A stretch of 64,000 nucleotides of DNA from Neptunomonas japonica JAMM 1380 (GTDB lineage: Bacteria > Pseudomonadota > Gammaproteobacteria > Pseudomonadales > Balneatricaceae): positions 1,550,001 to 1,614,000 of the forward strand of contig NZ_AP014546.1 of assembly GCF_016592555.1 (NCBI RefSeq). The letters run 5' to 3'. Of the stretch, positions 39,802-48,433 are shown one piece after another. The notes under the pieces were generated by a model, which saw only the letters and a program-made list of their open reading frames with translations, was not told the DNA's origin and made no database searches. Position numbers and translations under genes: made by a program. The stretch's first letter is position 1, and each line of letters opens with the position of its first letter.

Positions 39802-41694
39802 ATGCCAGTTTCTCTCACATACCCCGGTGTTTATATTGAAGAGATCCCTAGCGGTGTGCGCACTATTGCGGGAGTCGCAACATCGATTACTGCCTTTGTT
39901 GGCTATACAAGTAAAGGCCCGCTAGATAAGGCTACGTTTATTAGTAGTTTTTCCGATTTTGAACGAAACCACGGTGGCTTACATCGAGATAGCCCACTCT
40001 CTTATGCGGTTCGGCAATTTTTTTCTAACGGTGGGAGTCAGGCTTATGTGGTGCGTGTTGCTTCAGGGCAAGCGGCCGCACGCTGGCAAATGAATGATGG
40101 CGCAGGCCCAGTGTTGGATGTTGTCGCATCGAGCTCTGGCGCGTGGGGTAATGATCTACGAATGAGTGTTGAGCATATCGGTACACGTAATCCTGATGCT
40201 GATTTTAATTTAGTGGTATCTCAAGTTGTGCTTTCAGGGGGCGTGCCTCAAACGGTAGTACTTGAAACACACCGTAACCTTAATCTTAATCCCAACTCGC
40301 CCAATTACGCGGTGGCAACGGTGAATGCTGAGTCTGCGTCGATTCAAGTAACGCAATCACCGTTAGTCTTTGCTGCTTCGGGGGTTGCTGTTAGTCAGGC
40401 TATTACGTTTCCTTTGGTACTAACTAATAATCTATTGTCAGGGGCAGTGGATGGAAGCGAGGCATTCTCGCTAATACTTACATCCAATCATGCTGATATC
40501 GGTGCATTAATAACAGATGTTAACTCAGCCATTACAACAGCGGGGCTTGCTACAAGAATGGTGGCTGTTGAGTCTGGCCTTGATGGTGATGTAACCGGCA
40601 ACGGCAGCTTACGGATAGGGTCTTTGGCGGTAAATGAGTCATCTTCAGTGGGTGTGGCCGTCGGTGATTCAGGAGGTTTAGCGTCGGTTATTGGCTTAGG
40701 TTTGGCCAGTGGCGGTCGTGAATTCACAGGTGATGCAGAGCATCGGCCGAACGTAGTTAGTGATCTGTTGCCGTTGAGTGTGGGCAATGATGGAAGTAAA
40801 GGCGGTGCACTTGAGCTTATCGGTAGCCCAGCGGCTAAAAGCGGGATATATGCATTGCTTGATGTTGACCTCTTTAACCTATTGTCGATTCCTGAAAGCC
40901 GAGACTTGCCACCGGTTCAGGCTGATCCATTAATCCAGGCAGGAATAAAGCTCTGCGAAGATGAGCGAGCTTTCTATATCGTTGACCCTCCAAGTGGCCA
41001 GATATTAACGAACATAGGTAGTTGGGCAAATGGTGTTTCTCAATCGCGCAATGCGGCGGTGTATTTCCCAGCTGTGCTGGTCTCTGATCCACTTGATAAC
41101 TTTAGGGCGCGTGCTATGGCTCCTTCAGGTTCTGTGGCAGGCGTCTTTGCGCGAACCGATAGCACGCGAGGTATTTGGAAAGCACCCGCAGGAACGGATG
41201 CAACCATAAATGGCGTGGCGGCTATTAGTCCTACGATGAATGATATTGAAAATGGCCAGTTGAATATTCTGGGTGTGAATGCACTTAGAACATTTCCGAC
41301 CTATGGGAAAGTGATTTGGGGATCACGAACGATGAAAGGTGCAGACGCGCAGGCTGATGAGTATAAGTATGTTCCAGTGCGCCGTTTAGTGCTGTTTTTA
41401 GAAGAGAGCTTATATCGCGGTACCCAATGGGTCGTGTTTGAGCCTAACGATGAGCCATTGTGGTCTCAAATTCGGCTGAACCTTGGTGCATTTATGCAGA
41501 ACCTTTTCCGCCAAGGGGCTTTTCAGGGAATGACACCGCGGCAGGCTTACTTTGTTAAGTGCGATAAAGAAACCACCACTCAGAATGATATTGACCGAGG
41601 TATTGTCAATATAGTGGTCGGCTTTGCCCCACTGAAACCTGCTGAATTTGTCATTATTAAATTCCAGCAGATCGCTGGCGAACTTGAGGTTTGA
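39802..41694 (+). CDS. Contractile sheath protein
   Basis: A 630-aa protein. The N-terminus SLTYPGVYIEEIPSGVRTIAG is the classic sheath start (strand-exchange linker). The C-terminal domain carries RGIWKAPAGT, then YKYVPVRRLVLFLEESLYRGTQWVVFEPNDEPLW and IVVGFAPLKPAEFVIIKFQQ. A large surface domain fills about 100-350. Sheath subunits drive the tube by contraction. This is the only sheath gene in the window, whereas Photorhabdus PVC-type loci have several. Confidence 0.95.
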   Translation: MPVSLTYPGVYIEEIPSGVRTIAGVATSITAFVGYTSKGPLDKATFISSFSDFERNHGGLHRDSPLSYAVRQFFSNGGSQAYVVRVASGQAAARWQMNDGAGPVLDVVASSSGAWGNDLRMSVEHIGTRNPDADFNLVVSQVVLSGGVPQTVVLETHRNLNLNPNSPNYAVATVNAESASIQVTQSPLVFAASGVAVSQAITFPLVLTNNLLSGAVDGSEAFSLILTSNHADIGALITDVNSAITTAGLATRMVAVESGLDGDVTGNGSLRIGSLAVNESSSVGVAVGDSGGLASVIGLGLASGGREFTGDAEHRPNVVSDLLPLSVGNDGSKGGALELIGSPAAKSGIYALLDVDLFNLLSIPESRDLPPVQADPLIQAGIKLCEDERAFYIVDPPSGQILTNIGSWANGVSQSRNAAVYFPAVLVSDPLDNFRARAMAPSGSVAGVFARTDSTRGIWKAPAGTDATINGVAAISPTMNDIENGQLNILGVNALRTFPTYGKVIWGSRTMKGADAQADEYKYVPVRRLVLFLEESLYRGTQWVVFEPNDEPLWSQIRLNLGAFMQNLFRQGAFQGMTPRQAYFVKCDKETTTQNDIDRGIVNIVVGFAPLKPAEFVIIKFQQIAGELEV

Positions 41695-41705
41695 AGGAGT
41701 AAATC

Positions 41706-42236
41706 ATGGCTCAGTTTAGTGTTAATCCACAACGATTTGATCCCTACAAGAACTTCAAGTTTCGTGTGAGATGGGATGGCAAATATGTCGCAGGCATCAG
41801 CAAAGTAGGTGCGCTTAAGCGCACCAATGAACCGATCACTCATCGAGAAGGGGGAGACCCAAGCACCGAACGTAAGTCGCCGGGACAAACAAAATTTGAA
41901 GCAATCACGCTAGAGCGAGGCGTTACTCACGACAAAGAGTTTGAGCAGTGGGCCAATAAAGTATGGAACTTTGGCTCAGGTTTAGGCGCGGAGGTATCAC
42001 TCAAAGATTTTCGTAAAGATATCGTTATCGAGATGTATAACGAAGCGGGGCAGTTGGCCATCGCGTACAAGGTGTTCCGTTGTTGGGTATCTGAGTACCA
42101 AGCCTTACCCGAACTGGATGCCAGCGGTAGCGCTGTTGCGATTCAGTCCTTGAAGTTAGAAAACGAAGGTTGGGAGCGTGACTATGATGTGTCTGAGCCT
42201 GTTGAACCTGAATTTACAGAGCCTGCAGCTGGGTAA
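41706..42236 (+). CDS. Inner tube protein
   Basis: A 176-aa protein. FDPYKNFKFRVRWDGKYVAGISKVGALKRTNE is the T4 gp19/Pvc1-type tube start. WVSEYQALPELDASGSAVAIQSLKLENEGWERD is the conserved end of the fold. It should polymerise as hexameric rings inside the sheath and carry cargo in its lumen. Follows the sheath gene by 11 bp. Confidence 0.93.
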   Translation: MAQFSVNPQRFDPYKNFKFRVRWDGKYVAGISKVGALKRTNEPITHREGGDPSTERKSPGQTKFEAITLERGVTHDKEFEQWANKVWNFGSGLGAEVSLKDFRKDIVIEMYNEAGQLAIAYKVFRCWVSEYQALPELDASGSAVAIQSLKLENEGWERDYDVSEPVEPEFTEPAAG

Positions 42237-42242
42237 TGGCTG

Positions 42243-42980
42243 ATGAAATCTCTAAACGCAGACGAGCTGCTTAATGTATGGGAGCAAGGGTTGAACCAGC
42301 CTTTGTTGCAACGTGCCTTAATGTTGTTGGCTGCTGCGTTTCCAGAAATAAAATCAGACAGTCTAGCAAAGTTGAGCATCGGGCAGCGCGACCTACTACT
42401 GATGCAGTTACGCGAGCGTTTGTTTGGGCAGTTACTGTTAAATAGGTCGGCATGCCCTGAATGCGATGAACAACTGGAGTGGCAAAATAACCTGTCTGAC
42501 TTCATGGTTCCTAATGGTAAACACGCCAGTGATCAACACTTTGAGCTTGAGAAAGATGCGTATCAACTGCAGTTCCGCTTACCCAATAGTTTGGATATTG
42601 CGGCGGTTGTAAACAGCAAGAGTGCATTATCAACACAGCAGCAATTGTTATCTCATTGTGTATTAGAGGTGAAACGTGAAGGCTCTGATTATGAACCTGA
42701 TCATTTACCGGAGACGATTGTTCAAGCTCTGATGGGGCGTATTGAGCAGTTAGATCCTCAAGCTGATATCCGCATTAATCTGGCATGCCCTGAGTGCTCT
42801 CATGAATGGACGGTATTGTTTGATATTGCCTGCTTTCTCTGGGAAGAGGTTAACGGCTGGGCTGAGCGTACGCTGCAAACCGTTTATAAATTGGCGGTGG
42901 GATATGGCTGGAGTGAGCAAGAGATCTTGAGTCTTAGTCCTGTTCGCCGGCAACTCTATCTAGGGATGATGGGGGCATAA
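42243..42980 (+). CDS. eCIS baseplate/hub assembly protein with CxxC pairs
   Basis: A 245-aa protein like those annotated as T4-type baseplate hub chaperone or gp51-like in injection loci. Helical N-terminus (LLNVWEQGLNQPLLQRALML). Two zinc-type pairs CPEC at residues 71-74 and 182-185 flank a beta-rich part. The helical C-terminus has WSEQEILSLSPVRRQLYL. Predicted to help assemble the baseplate rather than be part of the tube. Its stop overlaps the next start (TAATG). Confidence 0.72.
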   Translation: MKSLNADELLNVWEQGLNQPLLQRALMLLAAAFPEIKSDSLAKLSIGQRDLLLMQLRERLFGQLLLNRSACPECDEQLEWQNNLSDFMVPNGKHASDQHFELEKDAYQLQFRLPNSLDIAAVVNSKSALSTQQQLLSHCVLEVKREGSDYEPDHLPETIVQALMGRIEQLDPQADIRINLACPECSHEWTVLFDIACFLWEEVNGWAERTLQTVYKLAVGYGWSEQEILSLSPVRRQLYLGMMGA

Positions 42981-43900
42981 TGGATTTTATTCAAAGCTTA
43001 ATGACGCGCAACCAAACCGATAATGCTCAGACACATACGCTGTCTGGTAATAGGCTTATCGTGCAACCGCGACAGCCATTAAGGTTTGAAGAAAAAAGCT
43101 TAAAAGAAACTGCTCAGGTGCCTGTACAAGAGCATGACTCGCCACATATAAGGAGTGAGTTATCCGCAAACATGCGGCCACAAGAGCAAAGCAGCCTTGA
43201 GCCAAATAAAACAGTCCCTGTACATAATCTCTCTAGTCTAGAAACAATTAAAAAAATCCCTGAGCTTAATTTATACAGTGCTGATGTTAAGACTAACTCT
43301 TTGGAGAAAAACCAAGAGCCGCTTTTTAATAACTCAATTGAATCTTCTTTTTCTAAAGGTTCGTTTGATGGGCCATTTTCTGCACCATTTATTCGCAATA
43401 ATGGAAAAACAAAACCAGTATCGCAAGAGAAACCATTATCAGAAGAGAAGCAGCCGCCGCTGATCGTTGATCATGCTCTTAATCAACGTATTCAAACCGT
43501 CCTTCAGAGCTTAAGTACAAACACACATACCGTCACAAATATAAGTACGGACGATCAATTACCTCTACGTGAGCCAGTTAAGCTTGCTAGCCAGCCAGCT
43601 AGTTCTGTATTGGGCAAGCCTGATGTTAAACGGCAAGCACTCAGCGAGCAGAATATATCGACTGGAGAATTACAAACACCAGACTGGTTGGCAGAGCTGC
43701 GCTCTGGGTTACAGCAGCGCTGGCAGGCACAGAATCAAGTTGCAAATGTTGAACCGGTGATCAATGTCACCATTGGGCGTGTTGACGTACGTGCCGTAAC
43801 AGAGAGTACAGCCCCACAGGTTAATACGAGTAAAAAGCCAGTGAGTACCATGACACTGGAAAGTTATTTAGAGCAGCGTGATCGCCGGAGGCAGGGATGA
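42980..43900 (+). CDS. Disordered eCIS protein with conserved C-terminal motif
   Basis: A 306-aa protein, mostly low-complexity Ser/Gln/Glu/Pro (about 25-245) with no predicted fold. A short conserved-looking end INVTIGRVDVRAVTE (about 256-270), then MTLESYLEQRDRRR. The same kind of end motif occurs on small proteins next to DUF4255 genes in eCIS loci. It may be a flexible adaptor or a length-related factor, which is inferred only. Overlaps the cap gene by 4 bp. Confidence 0.6.
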   Translation: MDFIQSLMTRNQTDNAQTHTLSGNRLIVQPRQPLRFEEKSLKETAQVPVQEHDSPHIRSELSANMRPQEQSSLEPNKTVPVHNLSSLETIKKIPELNLYSADVKTNSLEKNQEPLFNNSIESSFSKGSFDGPFSAPFIRNNGKTKPVSQEKPLSEEKQPPLIVDHALNQRIQTVLQSLSTNTHTVTNISTDDQLPLREPVKLASQPASSVLGKPDVKRQALSEQNISTGELQTPDWLAELRSGLQQRWQAQNQVANVEPVINVTIGRVDVRAVTESTAPQVNTSKKPVSTMTLESYLEQRDRRRQG

Positions 43901-45102
43901 GTAGCCCCGCCGCATTAGCCACTGTCACTGCAACGCTAAAAAGCTTGTTGCATGGGCTCGTTGATAATGAAGCTAAAATCACGACGCAGCCTCCTAGCAA
44001 AGCGCGTAGCGGTGATGACGAACAGATCAATGTTTTTCTGTACGGCACACACGTTAACACTGCTTTCAATAATGCACCACTTCCCGGTACGAGCCGAAAT
44101 GGAGAGAGTGCGTATCCGCCAATGCCATTAACACTGAAGTATCTTATAACTGCTTACGGTGCTAATGATGATGATATTTCTGGCCAGCAGTTAATGGGGC
44201 AGTTAATGAGTCTTTTACATGATCATCCAATTTTAGGCCCGACAGATATCATTGGCATCATGCCGGACTCGAACCTACACCATCAGACAGAGCGCATTCG
44301 CATTACCGCTGATGGCTTGTCACTAGATGAGATGTCTAAATTATGGGCAAGCTTTCAGTCGGCAGAATATAGGTTGTCGGTAGGATATGAGGTGTCGTTA
44401 GTGCTGATCGAAAGTGCGCGCCCATCCTCAACACCTTTACCGGTACTCATCCGTGGAGAAGCTGATAAAGGTGTCATCGCTCAGCCTAGTCTTATTCCAC
44501 CGTATCCAGCTATTACAGAAATAGAGTTGCTTAGTCAGAACGAAAGCGCTGTGTTGGGGGACGGGTTACTACTGAAAGGGCACAACTTGGTTGGCGCCAG
44601 TATTGTGCGCTTTAATCACCAGAACCTTGCCAACCCTATTGAGATAGCGGCTCTAGCGGGTGGAACCAACACACAATTGCGTGTTGATATTCCTAATGCT
44701 CCTGCAGGTTGGCAGGTAGGGGTTTATGCAGTCGAGGCTGTTATTAATAAGGTGGGTGGGCAGAGTGTAACGAATATATACCCACTGACGATTGCACCTC
44801 AGATATTGTCAATTGCTCCCCCTAACCCCGTAGCGCGTAATAGTGTGGGTGCGGTGGCATTAACATTGATTTGTAGCCCGAATATCTTGCCACAACAGCG
44901 TGCAAGCTTACTATTAGGTGATAAAGAAGTGCTCTCGCAAGCACACTCAGCCTCGACCAATACATTGAACTTTATCATTGAAAGTGCAGCGCTGGGTACT
45001 CGTCATGTTCGCTTACGTATCGATGGTATCGATAGCTTATTGGTCAATAAAAGTGAAACGCCTCCTGTTTTTGACGCTGCAATGGAGGTGGTTATCGTAT
45101 GA
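43897..45102 (+). CDS. DUF4255 sheath/tube cap protein (Pvc16-like)
   Basis: A 401-aa protein. Residues 1-185 form the DUF4255 domain (PPMPLTLKYLITAYGANDDD, then ILGPTDIIGIMPDSNLHH and LSVGYEVSLVLIES). This is the family that caps the distal end of the particle. The rest (about 215-400) contains Ig-like IPT/TIG-type repeats (LLSQNESAVLGDGLLLKGHNL; PQILSIAPPNPVARNS). Longer than the minimal cap because of these repeats. Overlaps the ATPase by 4 bp. Confidence 0.88.
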   Translation: MSSPAALATVTATLKSLLHGLVDNEAKITTQPPSKARSGDDEQINVFLYGTHVNTAFNNAPLPGTSRNGESAYPPMPLTLKYLITAYGANDDDISGQQLMGQLMSLLHDHPILGPTDIIGIMPDSNLHHQTERIRITADGLSLDEMSKLWASFQSAEYRLSVGYEVSLVLIESARPSSTPLPVLIRGEADKGVIAQPSLIPPYPAITEIELLSQNESAVLGDGLLLKGHNLVGASIVRFNHQNLANPIEIAALAGGTNTQLRVDIPNAPAGWQVGVYAVEAVINKVGGQSVTNIYPLTIAPQILSIAPPNPVARNSVGAVALTLICSPNILPQQRASLLLGDKEVLSQAHSASTNTLNFIIESAALGTRHVRLRIDGIDSLLVNKSETPPVFDAAMEVVIV

Positions 45103-47177
45103 AACAACATCCGGACTGGGTCAGCACCAATGAGCAATATCTATCAGCCATGTTGATATGGTTGCGCTTGGTATTACAGCAAGTCATACATAAAACTGAA
45201 CCTGAAATTGAGCCCCAAATTCAATCATGGGGTTCTTGGTTTAGCCGCAGAAAAGCGACACAAACAACGGTTCGTCATGATCATGCACCCAAAGATGAAG
45301 AGGTAGATAAGGCCCGTAAAGCTATGGAGGCGCTGGAAGAAAACGACCCTCCTCCTGCCATGGTGTTGTTATCACAAGCCCTTGGTTTGTCGAGGTTTGA
45401 TACTCAGGTGCTCGCGCTATGCACGGCGATGGAACTCGACACCCGCATTGGTGAATTGTGCGCTAAAGCACAGAACGACCGCAACAAAACTCACCCGACA
45501 TTTGCCTTAGCATTTACGCTTTTTGATGACCCAGATTGGAATGTATTAACCCCTCAAGCGCCGTTGCGGTATTGGCGGTTACTGGAAATTAACCAACCAG
45601 GTACACAGCCTTTAACGACCGCAGCATTAGGCGCTGACGAGCGTATTGTTAATTATATTAAAGGGCTAAGCTATCTTGATGACCGCTTGTCTCCTTTGTT
45701 GGACTCAATGGATTCTCAGTTGAATGCAGACTACGCGTTACCCCTTTCTCAACAGCAACAAGTCGATAAGGTGGTTGCTGTATTGCAAGCAAGTTTTGGC
45801 AGCCAAAAAATACCTGTTATTGAGTTGTTAGGGCATGACTCTGCCAGTAAACGCTTAGTGGCTGAGAGTGTCTCATCTGCTCTAGATGTGAATCTCTTTT
45901 CTATTAATTTGCAATCACTCCCCAGTAATAATGGTGATTTTGAAACCTTTAGGCGCCTTTGGGAGAGAGAGTCTTATTTAATGCCGCTTGCTTTATATCT
46001 CTATGTGTCTAATAGCAGTGATTCTGAAAAGCATTTACTTCAACGTTTTTTGGAACATAACAAAGGGATTACTTTTGTCAGTATTGAGGGAAGTAGGGGG
46101 GTAGGGTTTGAACGGCACGTCTCAATTGATATCAGTAAGCCAACGGCCCAAGAACAGCAGCAACTGTGGAGTAATGCATTGCAGCAATCTAACAGCGGGC
46201 ATTCTCAACGTTTGGCAGAGCAGTTCTCTTTTTCACAGCATGATATTTACTCTTTGGCACATACCGCTTTGCAACGATGTAAAGAGAGTGAAACCGCTTT
46301 AAATGGCGAACTATGGGGCGTCTGTCGTGTTTCTGCTCGTGCCGGTATGGAAAAGTTAGCACAACGAATTGATAGTAAAGCTACCTGGAATCAATTGGTC
46401 TTGCCGCAGGAGCAAACAGAGTTGCTTCGGCAAATTGTGGGGCAAGTGGCGTATCGCAATCATGTTTATGAAGGGTGGGGTTTTCGTGAGCAAATGAATC
46501 GTGGCTTAGGCATTAATGCTTTATTTGTCGGCGAAAGCGGAACCGGGAAAACCATGGCCGCTGAAGTGATAGCAAATGAGCTTGAGCTTGATCTGTATCG
46601 GGTTGATCTCTCGTCGGTAGTGAGCAAGTACATTGGAGAAACGGAAAAGAATCTTCGCAAGTTGTTTGATGCGGCAGAAGATAGCGGTGCCATTTTATTT
46701 GTTGATGAAGCTGACGCACTGTTTGGTAAGCGTACTGAGGTAAAAGATAGTCATGACCGTTATGCCAATATTGAAATCAATTACCTTCTACAGCGTATGG
46801 AGTCCTATCGAGGTCTCGCTATTCTCGCAAGCAATATGCGAAGTGCATTGGATAAAGCGTTTGTAAGGCGCTTGCGTTTTATTGTCGATTTTCCATTTCC
46901 CGCTATTGAGCAACGCGCAGACATATGGAAGAGGGTGTTTCCAGCACAAACTCCCATTGATGGAACACTCGATTATCAGCATCTTGCTAAATTGAGCCTG
47001 ACGGGTGGGAATATACATAACGTAGCCATTAATGCTGCATTTTTAGCCGCTCAACAAAACACTCAAATCAGTATGCCACTAGTTCTGAGTGCCGCACGCA
47101 GTGAATACAAAAAACTGGAACGCCCTGCTAAAGAGTCAGATTTTTGGTGGGATGAACCGGAAGGGACGGTCGCATGA
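45099..47177 (+). CDS. eCIS AAA+ ATPase (Pvc15-like)
   Basis: A 692-aa protein. A helical N-terminal half (about 1-430) includes a degenerate ATPase-like part. The active AAA+ domain spans about 440-665: Walker A GESGTGKT (478-485), SKYIGETEKNLRKLF, Walker B AILFVDEADALFGKR (about 529-543), and arginine-finger region KAFVRRLRFIVDFPFP. In PVC-type loci this ATPase is needed for particle assembly or cargo loading. Single hallmark gene that separates eCIS from phage tails. Confidence 0.93.
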   Translation: MKQHPDWVSTNEQYLSAMLIWLRLVLQQVIHKTEPEIEPQIQSWGSWFSRRKATQTTVRHDHAPKDEEVDKARKAMEALEENDPPPAMVLLSQALGLSRFDTQVLALCTAMELDTRIGELCAKAQNDRNKTHPTFALAFTLFDDPDWNVLTPQAPLRYWRLLEINQPGTQPLTTAALGADERIVNYIKGLSYLDDRLSPLLDSMDSQLNADYALPLSQQQQVDKVVAVLQASFGSQKIPVIELLGHDSASKRLVAESVSSALDVNLFSINLQSLPSNNGDFETFRRLWERESYLMPLALYLYVSNSSDSEKHLLQRFLEHNKGITFVSIEGSRGVGFERHVSIDISKPTAQEQQQLWSNALQQSNSGHSQRLAEQFSFSQHDIYSLAHTALQRCKESETALNGELWGVCRVSARAGMEKLAQRIDSKATWNQLVLPQEQTELLRQIVGQVAYRNHVYEGWGFREQMNRGLGINALFVGESGTGKTMAAEVIANELELDLYRVDLSSVVSKYIGETEKNLRKLFDAAEDSGAILFVDEADALFGKRTEVKDSHDRYANIEINYLLQRMESYRGLAILASNMRSALDKAFVRRLRFIVDFPFPAIEQRADIWKRVFPAQTPIDGTLDYQHLAKLSLTGGNIHNVAINAAFLAAQQNTQISMPLVLSAARSEYKKLERPAKESDFWWDEPEGTVA

Positions 47178-47443
47178 GTATTAATTTGCATATCGAGACG
47201 CTGGTGTTGAATGGAATTGATGTTCAGGCGCACCAGACACAAGCGCTCAATACCGCCTTGGTGCTTGCACTGAAGGCCAAACTACAGGAGCAGCGAGTGT
47301 CTCAAAGGAGCGCAACAACATTACTGCCCTTCATATCCAACCCATATGTTAAAACCCATCCTATTTTCATTAACAGCAGCCAAAGTGCCAGAGATGTTGG
47401 TGAAAAAATTGGTAATGCGGTGTATTGGGGGATCAGACAATGA
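47174..47443 (+). CDS. Small protein between ATPase and effector genes
   Basis: An 89-aa protein. INLHIETLVLNGIDVQAHQT, a helix, then SARDVGEKIGNAVYWGIRQ. It resembles short proteins regularly found between the ATPase gene and DUF4157 genes; their role is unknown. It overlaps the ATPase stop and the next start by 4 bp each, so all three are co-translated. Confidence 0.6.
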   Translation: MSINLHIETLVLNGIDVQAHQTQALNTALVLALKAKLQEQRVSQRSATTLLPFISNPYVKTHPIFINSSQSARDVGEKIGNAVYWGIRQ

Positions 47444-48405
47444 CAATGTTATATGTGCCTCAAATTAAAAAAATTGATCGATCAACGGCGTTATTATCAA
47501 GACATATTTTGCAACGTAAGTGCGCTTGTGGTCAGCATAAGAGCGTGAGCAGCCCATGCGAAGCATGTAGCAAAAAAAATGCCCAAGCTAATGAGGTTCC
47601 TGCTTCGGTATACGATGAGCTGCAATTAGCTGGACAGCCGTTAGATTCTACAACGCGCTCTTTTATGGAGCAGCACCTAACACAAGCATTAGTGAATGCG
47701 CCGATAAGCTCAACTCAAAGAGGCGTTGCTGCAAGTAGTCTGAGCCTAGGTGCAGTGGATAGTCTTTATGAAAGAGAAGCCGATCAAGTGGCAGATGCTT
47801 TACCTTCAAGCCCTCTTCATTTTTCATCAGTACGTGAGCAAATAAAACCATACACACAACTAGATCTTTCTAGCGTGCGCATTCATACCGGTTCTAAAGC
47901 CGCTGAATCAAGCAATGCTATTAATGCTCGAGCTTACACCGTTGGTAGTGATGTAGTTTTTGGTGCTAATCAGTATTCGCCTAATACACTCTCCGGTCGT
48001 CACTTGTTAGCGCATGAGTTAACACATGTAGTCCAGCAATCGGCTAATGGTCAGGTATCCCGGGTTATTCAGCGGGCTGGATGTGCAGGGCGAAATGGTC
48101 GCAATTGTAATGGCGCTAGATGCACCACGCCTGCCGGCCGTAGAGGCATGTGCCAATGGGGTGGTATGAAATTTGGCTGTAATTGTAGGGATCAGTCCGG
48201 TGATGCACCCACTCCTGTGAATTTGCCTTATTGGATAAGCGTGTTATTGGGCGCTGCGGCTACAGCAGCGGTAATTGCTTGTTTTGCTTCAGGCGCATGT
48301 GAGTTTGGGCTGATTGTTGGTGGCTTAGGAACAGCCGCTGCTGCCGCTGTTATTGCGCTACTCAACGCGGCAGGAGTTAGAGATAGTGGTGAAGGTTCGG
48401 CTTAA
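47440..48405 (+). CDS. DUF4157 effector candidate 1, membrane-active end
   Basis: A 321-aa protein. Cys-rich leader LLSRHILQRKCACGQH...CEAC at about 19-45. The DUF4157 domain spans about 105-205: VRIHTGSKAAESSNAINARAY, VGSDVVFGANQYSP, and LLAHELTHVVQQ with HExxH. The C-terminus (about 208-321) has eight or more Cys/Gly-spaced residues (CAGRNGRNCNGARC; CQWGGMKFGCNC) and two Ala-rich hydrophobic helices (VLLGAAATAAVIACFASG; LIVGGLGTAAAAAVIALLNA). DUF4157 proteins are typical eCIS cargo. The hydrophobic hairpin suggests membrane insertion; toxicity is inferred. Confidence 0.82.
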   Translation: MTMLYVPQIKKIDRSTALLSRHILQRKCACGQHKSVSSPCEACSKKNAQANEVPASVYDELQLAGQPLDSTTRSFMEQHLTQALVNAPISSTQRGVAASSLSLGAVDSLYEREADQVADALPSSPLHFSSVREQIKPYTQLDLSSVRIHTGSKAAESSNAINARAYTVGSDVVFGANQYSPNTLSGRHLLAHELTHVVQQSANGQVSRVIQRAGCAGRNGRNCNGARCTTPAGRRGMCQWGGMKFGCNCRDQSGDAPTPVNLPYWISVLLGAAATAAVIACFASGACEFGLIVGGLGTAAAAAVIALLNAAGVRDSGEGSA

Positions 48406-48433
48406 TGAATCAACTTAAGATTGGGAAAAGCTA

